Source of the DNA: Melanocharis versteri
Lineage: Eukaryota; Chordata; Aves; Passeriformes; Melanocharitidae
Direction of reading: 5' to 3'
Length of the DNA stretch: 64,000 nt
NCBI GenBank assembly: GCA_013397845.1
Contig: VZTG01009080.1
Span: 799,322 to 863,321, forward strand
The notes below the pieces were generated by a model. That model had not been told where the DNA came from. It saw only the letters and a list, made by a program, of their open reading frames with translations, and did no database searches. Positions 1 to 14,400 of this stretch are shown here, in pieces (position 1 is the first letter of the stretch; each line of letters starts with the position of its first letter). A program made the translations under genes and the position numbers.

Positions 1-3000
1 TGAAAATGAAAGTCCCTTCTCTCCTACTAGACTGAAATTTGGAAGAGCTGCTAACGTCTGTGAAAGGGCTTTACGCCTCAGCTTGGACAGATTTAAACCA
101 TCAGAATATTTGTTCTTCAAAGCCGGCCTTTCTCACTTTGTTCTCAGTGTTCATGAGCATCTCCTTGCCCATTTTCCCCCCTCAGCACTTATTTGCTTCT
201 CATCCCCACAGTTGACCTGCCATGATGCCCATGCAAACCAGTTTATCAGAGTTCCCTCTGCTCCCAATTCTGTCACCATGCCCCAACGGATAACCACAAT
301 CCGTGCATTTAAGCGCCCTTCAAAACCTCTGTCCTCCTTACAGTTTGTCAGCTGCCACCGATAAAGAAATGCCACTATGTCTTTTATCTTCCTCCATCTC
401 TGTTTTGGAAATTTACTCCCATCAACATCAGTAGCCAACTGAGGCACTAAAAAGCCAAAATGGCCTGGAGGAGGAGGAGCAACGGCTGGGTCAGTGACTT
501 GGCTAGACTGAAGACAAGGATGCAGTGCTGCTGGTACAGGAGTTGTGCAAGGAGCCTCACGTCTGCAGGGCCCTCGGCTATCCTGTACAAGGGGAACAGG
601 AGAAGAACAATACAGCTGGAGACAAACTAGGCGCTAGCCTCAGGCTCCCTGTGACTTTAGGTCAGCCACTTCATCAGCTTTAACAGCCACTTTCTGACAC
701 ATCAAAGCAGCAGAAATATTGTTCAGAAATGCAGTGAGCTTACATCTAGCTAAAAGAGTGTGGAACAGACTCAGGGAGAGCAAAATGCAGCGGCTTTAAA
801 CAGTTAAAGGGATTAGGTTTGAAGAAGTTGGACCAAATTTTAATCGTGTCAGGAGAAATCCACCTACATGCCCAGGGAGCAAAATATCTAGCCCAGGACT
901 TGTGAAGAGATTGGTCCTGCAAACGCACATCCTTGCCTTTTCCACACAGTTCAGGCAGGACTTGGTCTGTGCACGCACAGAGGCTTCTCAGCCGCCTGCC
1001 CAGCACTCACCCAGCGGCTCCCAGTTAATTACCCGTTCCCTGTTCTGCACCAGGGTTAGCTGCAATTGGAAAGCTGTCTTTTCATTCCCATTGATCACAA
1101 GTCCCCAAAAGCTGGGACGAATGTTGGAAGGATTAAATCAAATTTAACAGGGGAAAAAAACGAATGGGGCAGATGTGGGAGGGAAGAGAGGGACAAGAGG
1201 AGATACCCATCCTCGGTGGAGCCGGGGTGCAAAAAGAGTGAGCAGGTGCCTCCCAAACATTTACTCTGCTACCACATTCTGTGGAGGGCCCAGTACCAGG
1301 CTTTTCATCCTGGAGTGATGCTGGCAGCACGCAGCCCTTTTGGAGACAAAGGGAAGCCTGATCTGCTCCGTGCCAAGACGGCAGCCCTGGCAGCCAGGAT
1401 GCCCTGGAAACCCGCCCCAGCTGCAGTCACTCTGCCTTCGTTGGCAGGCAGCACCACGGCACCAAGTGCCACTCCTGGCCATTGCACAGGCTACACAGAC
1501 TAATCCTCTCAGAGGTTATCCTAATGAATTAGCAGCTACTGGATTAGATGGGCTGCAGGCAGGCTGCAGCTGAAAGCTAACTGCAATTTCCCCTTGTACC
1601 TCTGTTTCTAAGCATCAGCTTCAATTTCCAGCTATCAAAAGATATTTTTCCCCTTTTTTAACTGTCAGCTCTGTTGCTGACCCATTGATTTGAACAACAG
1701 TTTTGTCTGACAAACTACAAAATTTGATTCTATCTTTTTAAGACTCAGTGTCACTTTTAGGCTATTGTTAGCTCTCACAGTTTCATTGCCAGGCTGACAA
1801 TAACAGGTATTTTTCAATCTGCAAGGACTAGAGTCCAGGGATTATATAACTGGGAAAGCAAAATGTGACCCACATCTAATGGCTCAGAAAGCAAATGTAA
1901 GAAAACAGTGATTATTTGTCAAGTCTCCTTTTTAGCCAATTTCAGGAGCTTCTAAACATCGAAGGTTGAATAGTTTGTACCTCTGCCAATTCCTTAAAAC
2001 AAAATTTGTCCCCTCTGCTGTTTCAATTATGCAAACTGCACTGTATTTACAGTGTTTACACTTTCAATAAAAGATCCTAAGATCTGAGCAGACATGCAAG
2101 CAACTTATCTCCCTGTGCTTTCTTTGAGCATTTATCACAAAAGGTTATTATTTCCATGGGACTGTGCGGTTAGAGTTCACCCTTTATTGACCTCTGTCAT
2201 TCTTTAAATTATCCATTATCTATGTTGCTACTAAATAGCTGCTTCTGAGTCTCATTTCATTTGCAGCTTCAGAGAACGGCTAATTCATCTAATTCGATGG
2301 AGGGAGGTCTTGCACCAGCAGAAAACAAGAACTGGGACTTCTGTTTTCCAGCCTCTCCAGCAGGTACAGACAGGTCTGATTTTCTCTAAAGTCCATGGAA
2401 GTCTGTCACCCACAGAGACCTTCAAACACGTAATGTGAGCCAGCTTCTCAGATGTCTGACATCTGGTGAAATCAGTAAATCAAAACTGATAGCTGCAGTT
2501 AGACAACATCAGAGCGTCTCACCCATATGGGTAAGAGAAAGCCATGGAACAGCAGGAATATGAGAAAGCCTTTAGAAGCCAACAGAATATGTGGCATTGT
2601 GCATAGAGTACATGAATATTGCTAACGACTTTTTTTCCTCTTGTTCCCCTTTTGTTCCAAAATAATACTTCTACTGAGCTTTTTTCTTTAGATTTCACAG
2701 TTCTCAGTTTTCTGTGTAACTGTAGCTAATGCCTTTTCTTCAACTAACAATAATCTTCTAGCCACGTTATTGGTTCAAGGCTCAGCCCAAGGACAGAAAT
2801 AGGGCTTGCCGTTCAAATTAATACAAATGTATTAGCATATGTTTTAAACTCTAGGGAGTGTTATTCTGGCAATGTTTTGCAACCTGAAGCCGAATTTGGA
2901 TTTAAATTCCGGGGACACCTTTACTGCTTGTGATCTGACCTAAATGGTCCCAGACTGGGTATATTTTAGAGGTGCAGGCCTATATATTTCATGCAAATAC

Positions 3001-5130
3001 TCATGTTAAAAGGAGATAATAGATCAAATGTTCCAGAAAAAAAAATTAAAAAAAAAAATCCTACAGAAAAAACCCACCCAGAAGAAAAGCAGACAAATAG
3101 CTGTGCAAGAGGGCTACTGACAGACAAGTTCAAAGTGCAGTGCAATTTTGGATTTTCACTTAAAAAATTTGGCACAAGAGGAATCTCTTTCTGATTATAT
3201 TAAGCACATTTACCTCCGTACAGCATGGCGTACTTTGTAAAGTAATGTAACACTTTTCTTCCTTTCCCTGAACCTCATATTTTCCACGTCCCTAGCAACA
3301 TGAACGTTATAGTACAAAAGCTTCAAATAAACCCAGGGCATAGAGTCTGTGGAAGAGCACAGAAAGAAACAAGTGCCCCCACAGGCAACACTTTGGAAAC
3401 CCATGCAGTACAGGTGAAATCTGCTTGTGGAGCTACTGCAGAGGTTTCTGTTTATGTGCAAAACAAAACCCTCACAAAAACTGATCTGAAGTACCATGGA
3501 TGAAATTCATTGAGATACAGATGGTTTAAATGAAAGTTTGACTGAAGATCCATGTTTATTTCCCTTGATGCCACTTTTATCACCTCCATGATAATTTGAT
3601 TTTTATATTTTAACACCAATAAGACATAATTCCCTTTAAATTCAAAGACTATCTATTTCCTCCTCAAGAACATTTCATCTTCTAAGGCTACAGTGATTCT
3701 AAAAACTTCACATTTAGTGTGAATCTGTAGCAGAAAACTCAAAATTACCTACTAGGAGAACCAAGCTTGTGAATACTAAATGTAACCTCAGTCTACCTAT
3801 ATCTAGTGTGTTTAGAGGTTGGCTAATGAAACCCATTTCATTTAAGTAAGATGGTCTCCTTTTGCATTATATCTCTGCTTACTATTCATGGCCTGCTTGG
3901 GCAATACTCTGTTAAAATCCCATTTTAAAGCCTCTGCTTTGTGAAATGACATTTTAATGTAGTCAGTGCTCATCTCCAGAGTTTTTCTAGGAAAAAGCCC
4001 GTGTCTGTTCTGAAGAGATAAAGCAAGAACACACACAGGCCCAAAAGCCCTCACGAGGGGGGCAGAGGTTTCAATGCTAACGTTTCTGTTCTCTCCGCTT
4101 CTTCAGTAAGTGGTTTCTTAATTAAAAGCCTTTTCTTTGTTTTGTTTTTGTTTGACAGAAGCAGAGCATTTGATCTGCTAAACCCTTTATACCTGGTCAG
4201 ACGTGAATCCCTCTCATCCCCCATCACCACAGGACTACCTGCAATCCTCCTCAAACACTGGTTCTGCCTTGGAGCCCATAGGGATTTTGCACAGCCTGAA
4301 TTTATATTAGCTCATACAGTGCATTTTCCTCCCCCCACTCTCTGTCCACACTTTGTCAGACGATGTCTGTTGACTTGCACTGACGAGGATATTAACAACC
4401 CTGGGGAAACTTTTTCCTGAGCTTGTCTGTGCAAGGTGACACATGACGTGCTCAGTGCCACAGTCTAAGCACAGCTGGGCAACTGCTGCCCAAACATGAA
4501 TACTCATGATAGATGAGTTTATTTAAAAGCTGTATCTGATACTGATGACTGGCTTAAAACACCTGCCTCACCAGCATCACAAGAAAGCTGCCAGGCCAGT
4601 GAAACACCAACCATCACTCATCAGCAAGATTTGAAACTCGGCTAATAGTTAACTTTCTGACCTATTACTCTGCTCTCTCTGTTTATGTGCCAAAGCATGA
4701 AAGATGAGGGGGGCACATTTAAGTCACCTGATGGCAAACATATGCCAAGATTTACTTGCACTTCTTGATGTTGTTGTCATTCCACTTGAACACAAACAGT
4801 TACATGAAGAATAAAAGAAAACCAGAGCTAACTTGCACACTGACTTTGCTGTGCACTTCTCAGACACAGCCTTCTTTACAAGAGTCCTCCTACAAAACTT
4901 CATTCATTCAGCAGCTAAACACCAGCGCTGATTGTGCATCAGGCATCAGGCTGGCATGTTGAAAGGTGATCCATTCCTCTTATCTTAGCATGGCACTAGA
5001 AGTCCCTGTCTCTCTCCATGCTTAATATAGAAGCACCCGAGTCAGCGAACTTGTGAATGCTTAAAGATAGCAAAGCTGAGTCCCTCTCTCAGCTCTGCAG
5101 CTTAGACCAGCCATAGACACAAACCAGCTG
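1..5130. other. Unique non-coding sequence, no gene seen
   Basis: I see no gene or recognisable repeat here. Open frames on both strands are short (up to 145 codons at 1066-1503), overlap one another in competing frames, and resemble no protein family I know. About 1200-1500 is noticeably richer in G and C than its surroundings but has no coding signature. Short A-runs lie near 3038-3058. The rest is AT-rich, CpG-poor sequence of the kind found in vertebrate introns or intergenic DNA. Confidence 0.6.
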
Positions 5131-5373
5131 TGTAAAAACCAGTGTTGCTCACCAGGAAATTTGTAAGACCTTAGGTCTCACGGCCAGAACCATTTTGCTC
5201 ACCCACTTTACCAAGCAAAAGTCAAGAGGACAATTAAAGGAGCATCGGCACCCAGCAAGAGCACGAGCACAGCAGCCAAGACATGAGCAGCTCCAAGAGG
5301 GAGCATGTCACTGTGAGCGGCAGCAAGGAGAGCAGAACCACGCCAGGCCGTAGAAAGCAAAAGTGTGACAGAC

Positions 5374-5379
5374 TTTATT
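5374..5379 (-). promoter_or_regulatory. Polyadenylation signal AATAAA within the LTR
   Basis: TTTATT on the plus strand reads AATAAA on the minus strand. It sits about 10 bases downstream of the TATA-type box at 5390-5399, an arrangement common in compact avian LTRs where the polyadenylation signal lies close to the transcription start. It supports the minus-strand orientation of the LTR. Confidence 0.5.
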
Positions 5380-5389
5380 TTGATTCTAA

Positions 5390-5399
5390 CTTTTATATA
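5390..5399 (-). promoter_or_regulatory. TATA box of the LTR promoter
   Basis: The complement reads TATATAAAAG. The nearest CCAAT motif (complement of 5420-5424) lies about 20 bases upstream and a second (complement of 5451-5455) about 50 bases upstream. Together they look like a retroviral U3 promoter. Whether it is still active cannot be told from sequence. Confidence 0.5.
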
Positions 5400-5537
5400 G
5401 AGATATATACATAATAGTGATTGGACAGTGTCATCCCACCCCTCAGGGGGATTGGGTGAAGCCTTACAGCTCCAGTTAGCAAAACATAAGATTAGAAAGA
5501 GAGTAAAAATGTCCCCGTTCATCTTTGTTTTCCTACA

Positions 5538-8406
5538 GAGTTCGTGAGAAGGAGAAAATTCTTAGGACTGCACGTCCACAGGAGCACACAAACAGCTTGG
5601 GGACAGCAAGACCTTTGGAAGCTGAATGACCAGCTAAACCAGCACCAGAGAAATCTGCATGGCAAACACTCCTCTCTCCTGCATCTGTGCATTGCAGAGA
5701 CAATGGATGCCTCCCACCCATGGCAGCAGGATTCAACTCCACCCTCTAATGCTGTGTCCCAAATGCACAAAATTAATTAGAACTAGGTCATGTTGTGAGA
5801 CATCTGACCCTACTTGGTAAAATTTTCGTGAAACTTCAAGCAATCTCTAAAATGTTTGCCTCGCACTCTTAAACGAGAAAGACTCCCAGTGATAGAATTA
5901 ATGAAAAAGAAAGAATTTCTGTTGAGTTTTCCATCCCAAAACAAAAGAAAATCTGGATAAAAAGCAGGTAGTCCATGAAAGAAGAGAAAAATCATACAGC
6001 TTCTTTAGCAGTGTACTCTGTAGTAAGTTTAGAATGTCAATAAGTTCATCTTTTTTATTTTTAACTCTGAGAAATACACAAGAAATTGCGATTTTCTATG
6101 GGAAAGGCCTAAGTGTGGGTTTTTCCTCTAGAAATATCTCTAAAGTAAGCACAAAAATAAAACACTGAAAATTATTGTATTGTTAATTTATCAGGCAAAA
6201 GGAAGACTTACACAAAGTCAGATAATATCACCTGAACAGGCTCCAAACACTGGTCCTGGCATAGAAGAAACTTTTAGTTCCAGAGTCAAAGTCTGGGAAA
6301 ATAGATTCTGCCTTCATATGTACTATGAATCCATTATAATGCACAAAATCTAAAGGGATGGTGAATTTGACCATAGTGTATAGAAACTGTGAATGCTTAT
6401 CCCTTCTGAAAGAAAGGATTTTAAAACATAGAGTAATTCTAGAAGGAGTTTAACAAACACCAAGTAATAGCTTAAACGTTATCCTAAACATCTTTTCCCT
6501 ATTATTCTGAGAAGAATAATGTCACAAAGAATTTTTGGTCAGCTGGTTGGTTGGTTTTTGGACAGTTATTTCCACACACTTTTTATAGATGTTTGCAGGA
6601 GCTTTGTACCTCTGTGGTCCACCTCACATTCCTTCTCTAAGATATGCTTTAGCATAGATACTTTTTATTGATAAATAAAAAAGGTGTTGGATACACTAGA
6701 ATGGAAAAACATTACAGTACTACTTAGATTAACCTTTTCTTTCCTGTCCACAAGGCATTTTAGCCTCCTGTCATTCACCAAGTTTTCTAATTTTTGATTG
6801 CTTTTCATTTTCTCTGTTATTAGATTGAAAACTGCAGAATTCACTATTTTATCAGTGGAAAAAAAATCTCCTAATTACATAATATAAATATAATCTCTTT
6901 CCCCAAAATTATCTTTTATGGAGTCGGATTCACTCGAGACCCCAAATTATTCTTTCCATTCTAAATACCAACTACAATTCAATATAGGAATTCAATAGCT
7001 GTGTATATTTTTAAGCACCAAATTTTAATTCTTTTTTTGGTATTAATTTCAAAATGGAAACTAGATGGCTCTCTTTTTTCATTCCTTCCCCTCTTTTTAG
7101 GTCCCTCTAATAATGCCAGCCTATCTTTATGAATATTCAAGATAAACAATACGAATATGCAAACAGCACAACTGGTGACTGAGGACCACTGACACACTGT
7201 GTGCATCGTCACCAATATATTTCCAATGTCTTTAGCTTACGGTAAATTTTCACACCACCACACCCCTGAGAGATTAGGGAACAGCACAGGCAAGATCTGA
7301 GAGGTGAGAGGTCTTTTTCCTCCCTGATTTTAAAATATATACCGAGATTATAATTCAAGCTGTCAAAAGCAAAATCTTTTCAGATTGAAAGACATTTCAG
7401 TCTTGGACACATTTTCTTGGACTTTTGTATAAAATGCCCAATTATTAGTACAAGGTTTTTCTTTCCACAGAAAAACCTACATTGCGCTTGACCAGTATCA
7501 GTATTTAATAAGTTCATGCAAATCTAGGACCTACTTGTAAGAAGGCCAAGAAGAGAAAGATACCTACTTTCAACAGTACAAGATTCAGTCCCCAAAGCCC
7601 TAAATCATATAACCCAGATATAAACGTAACCTCTGTCCTGAGTTCTTGTGAGTGAGAGTTCTTGTGGATTATTGGCCTTACCCATGTAATAACACACTTA
7701 TGAAACACAGTGTTTATTTTAATGGTAGTTATGCAGCTGAATATATTGGTTACACAACTTCAGAATCAATACTTGAACAGTTATTTTATTTATCCCAATT
7801 TATGTATATTTTGCCATGTTTATGCTAAGCAGCATGTAATGTTAGCTAAATTAAATTCATAGAAAATTCTATAAAGTCTATAAAACTGAAAAAGTTATGA
7901 ACTAACATTCCTAAGCCATCATTCCATATGGCATAAACTCAACATTTCCTAAAAAAACCAAAAAAATCCCAACCAAAACAGCTAATAAGGAAATCCAATC
8001 AAACCTCTGTTTTTTAATGTGCTTATTGAATTTTGTCTGTTTTATCACATAATCCCATTAAACTGATCAAAACTTTCAAAGAATATATCAGCAGATTGAA
8101 ACTGCTTCATGAATGAGCTAAATAAACATCTGTGAATTGTCTTTTATCAGTCACTGCTTGTTCCCCTTTGTCTCCTATGTTTGCTCAATACTAATAATTT
8201 AATCAGGAAGGCAACGTCTTTATAGGAAATGGAAGAGCTATGTGTTTCCACAGTGTCTAATTAAACTAAACACTTAAATTTTTGGAAATTTTCTGCAACA
8301 TTTGCAATGAAATGTGTTCTTTTGCTCAACATTTCTTTTTCACATATCTGTTGTAAACACTTTCTCAGACTTGATTCATCTAAGACACGGAATGACAAAT
8401 CATTAG
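5538..8406. other. AT-rich unique sequence, no gene seen
   Basis: No open frame of note and no repeat that I recognise. The stretch is strongly AT-rich, with long runs of A and T around 6040-7100 and a C/A-rich low-complexity patch near 7950-7982. From about 7900 to 8340 the text is information-rich and free of simple repeats, which is compatible with either ordinary unique sequence or a conserved non-coding element. I cannot separate these without an alignment. Confidence 0.5.
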
Positions 8407-8440
8407 TACTACCACTACTACTACTACTACTATTACTACT
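8407..8440. repeat. Trinucleotide microsatellite (TAC/CTA)n
   Basis: About eleven units of a TAC/CTA repeat with interruptions (one ACC unit near the start and one ATT unit near the end). Length is likely to vary between individuals. No coding frame uses it. Confidence 0.9.
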
Positions 8441-11400
8441 AATGTTGCTTTCATTGTCTTGATGAATGTGGCAGAATATCTAAGCAATTTCAGAGCCTAT
8501 CTCAAATCTCCAAATCTAGAGTTTGTGAAAGCAGCTGCTGTGGAGAACTGGGATAATTTGGGCCTAAAATAATAGAAGGAGCACAGAGTAAAATAAAAGC
8601 AAAAAACAAACAAATTTTAATGTTTCAAAAATAGTTGGGGAGAAGATAAAAGGAGGTAAATCATAAAGACAAAGCAGTTTATATTTTGTCCAGACTGTTC
8701 TACTCATCATTACTGGTACCCCCTTAAAAACACTTAAAGAAAGAGTTTCTGATATCTGCTTTCTTTGTACACCACCAGAGTTATAGGACAACTGCTAAAA
8801 ATGAATGTGAGATCTCCAAATTAACCTAGTTGGAACAGAAAATATCTTAGTTCATTATTAAAATCTCAAGAGACAAAGAGGAGATTTACTAAAATTATGC
8901 TCAATAGAAAAGCAAAAGCATATCATAAACAACAGGAGACCTTAAAACTAATTTTCATTTAAAGTACAATAGTGGAGTTTTGTAGTATGTTTAGCCAATC
9001 AGAATAGTCCTAATACTGCAATAAAAACAAATATAGTTGACCACAATTCCCTGCAACAGCAAGAGTCTATGAGTGTGATAATAAAACACAGTCCTACTAT
9101 TATGGAAGTACGCAAGAAATAATAAAGTCCAAAATAAATACTGGAATTTACACCTTTATCGGAATTAATATTGCAGAGAGCCTCCAAGTCTTTAATAGAA
9201 TAAGAACCAAGACATCAGTATTTCCATGTCTGAAAAGTCACGGTCTGATTTGGGATTTTAATTTCTTCAGCTTCACTGCCAATTAAAAACTTCCACAGCT
9301 TTCCAAAAATTATTTAGAGGTGAGATGAAGAGGCAATGTGACAAGCATATATTTTATTTTTAGATCCAAGGCCATCCACAACTGTCAAAAAGATCTTAGA
9401 ATGAACGAACATGGATAATATACGGAACGGAGTGGTCGCACCAGTAGCTGGTAACAGTGCCAACTTGAACATTAGTTTGTTCCTGTGGGCTGACCAGCCA
9501 ACTCAAACTGAAAATACCCCCCAAACACAGGTTAAGAGATGATTCATGCAGGGGAGAGTTAGAAGGGATTTAGATATATGCAGAAAGGGCCAGCAGCAGT
9601 CGAGTCATTGACTCAGACATGACTATGTGTCTGCTACCTGACGTGCAGACTAAGTGATCTGAAGAAGTAGGTTCAGTTTAAGAGCAGAGCCTAACAAAGA
9701 CAGGAGACTAGTGTCTGGCAAGTTAGGATCAGAAACCAAGTGCAACGGGACTTTTCTCTTCCTCCAACCACTACAGGCAAGTGAATGTCAGCAGAGTGCA
9801 CAGCAGTCGCCTGCAGCGCTTGCATTCAACCCTATTGTGCTGAAATGTCAAACAGGATCTTTGCCACTGGCATAAACATTTTAGAGAAGCTTCAGGGAAT
9901 TTACTACAGTGCTTACATCTCTGCTAGTTCTTGTTTTGCAACACAGGAAAGATCCCTCAGAAACAAACACAGACTGTGACTTGAAGCAAAGACTAGGATT
10001 TCAGTTGTGAACAGATGAGGTTTGGGAAGGAGAGGAAGAAAGTCAAGATTTGAGAAATTACAGAAAGGTCAGATGCCTACCTTACACATACAGTTCTTTC
10101 AAAACAAACCGATGCCACATGGTACTCTTAAATATATAAATAACAGTGTTCCCTCAGCATTTATAGTCTCATATCCAAAGTTCCCAAGGAGTAGCAGAAG
10201 TCAGTTGTATGGAGAAGGGTGTGACACCAAGGCCCAATTCAGTGTTAAAAAAAGAACTACTTCTCTTTGGCTCTCTTTGTGCTTATCAGGGTTGTGATCA
10301 CATTAAATGGCAGAAGACAGCAAAAGGGCAGTCCAGGCAAATAGTGTTTCATAGCTTCATGGCCTGTGTGAGATACTGCTCCTAAAGAAAGCATTCTCTA
10401 GAGAATCAGTGTTCCTCCTCCTAATCAAACCCAGTAAATTTTGAAGCACTGCACGATGCCTCATGAAACCTTTGCAGAAGACACAGGTTCCCACAAGTGT
10501 GAACAATTACAAAGGACCAAAGTAATAAATGAATATCCAACACTCACAACCAACTAAGAAGATATCAAAGAGAAAATACTGCAGTTATGATCTGTATTTT
10601 TCCCCAGAAGGTAAGGTAGTCTTTGATTTAAAAATACTGTGATGTGCAGCTTTATATAGAGACTCCATTCCCACTCCAACACTGTTCTTAGGCAAGCTTT
10701 ACCAAGAGGACAACAGATTACAAATACGGAAGCACATGTTTAGTAGGGCGTGATGTCCTGAAAAGATAGCCAGCCTTGTTACTTTTTCATCCCTTGTAAA
10801 GAATGTACATAACTGTGGTAGGATTGCTGAGAGTTGTGAGTTTATGGAGCTATATATAAACCCAATACAAGTTGTGCTCTCACAATTTGAATTAAGTAGA
10901 GCGGAGTGCACAATGTGGCTAATTGCATTTATTCTTCCCTTTATGCTCACATACAATTTCATTTCATCTTAAGAGCTGTGTTGGAAAAATGAAGAGACTA
11001 TGCTAGTTTGTATTTTGTTGGCATTTATTTTATGAACTGCATTCTCAGACTACATTTTACTCCTGTCAAGAACCACAAAACCTTAGAGAGAAGCTGCACA
11101 GATTTCTTTTCCATATTTTATGCTATTGTGGCACTGTCACAAAAAGTATTAAAATGGACAAACATTGCTTCTCCATTTAAGGCTTTGTACAATTGTTGCA
11201 CAGTGAATGATTCCCAAATAAATTCCTTTTTCTCCCCTTTAATTCTGGCAGATATAACAGATTGAGACATTGCTAGACAACTACTAGACTGAAGTAATTA
11301 AACAGTGTAATGTGCAAACAGCATTTTAGAGTCAGCAATTAGATCACTCAAATTAGATGTTTTATTTGCCCAAACATGTCTGTAAATCTCACCGAACAAA

Positions 11401-14400
11401 AGGCTTCATTTACAAACAATACAGCACCAGACTTTCAAAGCACAGTGCTAGAGCACTGCAGACCACTGCCTGTAGTCCGTGCCCAAAGAGATCCATCACA
11501 CTGATATATGGGAGAGACAAATAAACACCCCAGAGGCAGCCCAGCTCCCTGCATTTACAGTGGGTGTGTACAGGGTGTACCTCTGACTGGATGACTACAG
11601 AGTTCTGAGGGAGGAAAAGAGAACCCTCGGAAGTAGAGGATGATCTGATCAAATGTGTTTATATATCTTTTGAAACTTCTTTGAATTTTGAATCAGTCTA
11701 GTGTTTCTGAAACATTCCAGTTCATGGCCTTAAAGGTTAAGTCTTCCAGCCCAGTCAGAGGCAACACGGAAAAAGCGCAATGTACACAACGCGTTTTCTT
11801 AATTTTGTGGTTGTTGTTGCGATATATTTGAGAGACCATCATCATCATAATAAAAATAACATTCAACTGCCTGCTCAGCTTTAGACCTCCTGCACTGTAC
11901 CAAAAAGAGGGAAACTCTAATTCCCATGAGTCCTCTCTGTAGTCCAGGTCCACTTATTATCTAAAAAATGGTGTAAATCAATCCACTGAGTAAGACACAA
12001 ACCTTATAAAAACTGCCACATGACAGACTATAGCATCCATTATTTAACACTGAAAAATCCACACAATTAGATTGTCTATACAGCAGCACAGGAGACATGT
12101 CTTTTGTGTTCCACCTGTCTTCAAAGACCAATGACCTTTGTTTCTCTTTCCTCAAGTTAATTCTTAAGGAAGATATTTTTTTCATTATGCTCTCGGTGGA
12201 AGAGTGGCCACTTTCCAGAGAAAGCCAAAAAATTATCTGAGATATCACATACAATCTTTCAATCCACTCTTTGACAGTGCAATAGGAGAAAGCAATGCAC
12301 ACCCTGTATCCTAGATAAGAAATCTCTCCCTTAATTAAATAGTGTTAAAATCCATTCAGATAGATTGTAAATAGTTTACATTAATGCTGACATTAACTAC
12401 CCAACACACTGTCCATGTAAAATAAACTGAACCTGTGTATTGGTTTAAATACAAGTACCCAGCCAACAGAAGAACACATAGAATACAAAAGAATACTGCA
12501 GTCCACCACAAAACAAGAGAAAAAAGTAAATTCTATGTTGGCCATAAAATTTTTTTATGAAACATTGTAAGAACATTGTTAAGTCATGATTATAATATCC
12601 TGCTATTTACAAATTAACTCCATTCTCTCCTGAATCCCCCAAACTGAAAATGTTCCACGTGCCCATAACTTTAGATAGCTGATAAAGGCACTGCCTGGAT
12701 ACATAAATCATGTCCATTCTCAGCTAGGTGTGGATTAAAGATACGAAAGTCTCATCTGAATCACTAGCAATTTTTACATTGATTTTAGTGGGTTTGGAAC
12801 TAGATGTAAAAATACTTCTCTTTAAATTTAAATTTATTTTGAATGATCCAAGCTTCTAGGAATCACAGCAACAAAAAGAGCAGGAATAAATAATGGGACC
12901 ATTTATAAATAAGAGTGTTGGAATTGTCTGTAGATAGAAGTCTGTCTTTATTCCTTTCTTCCTGGGACAGGTAATAGCACTTGCCAAAGCAAAGCTTCAA
13001 AGAACATCCTGTAGCAGAGGGGCAGGTTTTTTTAGTGGGAATACTAAATCTGGGAACACAGTTCCTAAACTGTGACACACACCCACTAATAAGATCAAGT
13101 GCTGTAACATCCTTTCCTATAACCAGCACAGTCCCAGGTTGTTGTGATAGTACACTTTATGCAGTTTATTCCTATCAAATGACTCATATCTCCTGGTGCC
13201 TGGAAAATGGGAGGTAGATTCCCTTTTCTCAAAGAAAAGAAACCCACTCACTGAAATCACCAGAGAATTCACAAAAGACGAACAGAAAGGAGAAGCTAAA
13301 CTGAAGGCAATGGCAGCACAACCAAAGGAGAAATCAAGGACCAATCCAGCTCCCAGGAGTGGTCCAGAGTCCTGGGGCCACAGCAGGACCTGGAGACCCT
13401 CCGAGGTGCTCGTTGGTAAAGGGACCTGCTGCTCTTTCTGTGACACAGATTTGCCAGTTACTCTGGCACAAAAGACAGCCGACCTTCTCGGGTGTTTACC
13501 TCTCTGGCTGCAGCACGTTTGCTCATGAGAGGCACTACAAGTGGCCTGATGGTGAGTACCTCTGGCCTCTCCAGAATGAGAACCTAGAAAAGAAAACTCT
13601 GAAAAATGTAACACATGCTCCCAGTTACCACCTTCTCCAGGCTGCTGCAAGAATATCAATATAATCCCAGCTATATGGGAGGTCATACATTGTGAATATC
13701 GTATTGCAGCCCTTGATCTCCAGACTTTTCCATCTCACTCCATGGGCCCGTACACAGAGCCCAGCATCAATTTACCATTTGGCATTTCAGTAATACAAAA
13801 GCTCAGTAAAATATAAAGAACTTTCCCCTTTTTTTGTGATCATGTGAATGTCATTAGAGTGAGGGGGGAGGTGAGAAAAAAGAAGATTGAAGGCAATCAT
13901 TGCATATTATTATCACTTACTATATTACTTTGCCACTGATGCTTCCATTTCAGATTTAAGTAAAGAAAATCAAAACTATTAGAAGCAGCTGATAAAAACA
14001 AACCAAAGCTACTGGAGTGTGATGAAAGCAAAGGAAGATTACTAATGTGTTGCACGTACAGGAGAGAGATGCAATTATAAGATTCAAGGGAAATAAGGCA
14101 GACAAAAACATCTGCAGTGAAAGTCTAATCCTTTGAAATGAATTCATTTACTAAATACTATATTTTGAAGTTAAAGATTCACAGCAAATATCACTGCTTG
14201 TCAGAAAAGCTTTGACAGAACACACTTTGAAATACTCATCATCCAACTCCAAGGATAAAGTCGGGATTAGAAAGAATATGTTTTCTTTTTACTTTTTTTC
14301 TAAGGTAGCTATATGCATTAAGAGCATTATTATCCTTTTAAGGGCACATTTCAAGGAATTTAAAAAGAGTTGTGAGGTTATTTTGTTTCTTTCTTTTTTT

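Larger units (their letters stand above)
5131..5537 (-). mobile_element. Probable solo LTR of an avian endogenous retrovirus
   Basis: Read on the minus strand, this stretch has the order of parts expected of a retroviral LTR. There are two CCAAT boxes (ATTGG on the plus strand at 5420-5424 and 5451-5455), then a TATA-type box (TATATAAAAG, complement of 5390-5399), then AATAAA (complement of 5374-5379), followed by a U5-like stretch towards 5131. The chosen ends give a TGTA...TACA pair (TGTA at 5131, TACA ending at 5537), which fits the TG...CA rule, but a start at 5143 (TGTTGC) is also possible. I found no convincing target-site duplication. No gag, pol or env reading frame lies beside it, so it is most likely a solo LTR. 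The family (ERVK- or alpha/beta-like) is not settled. A 104-codon open frame across it (5208-5522) is not a gene. Confidence 0.6.

Noticed and set aside
13117..13686. Longest open frame (189 codons, minus strand)
   Set aside because: No recognisable domain, biased Ser/Phe/Leu composition, and competing open frames on the other strand. A frame of this length is expected by chance in 64 kb, and vertebrate genes are normally split into exons.
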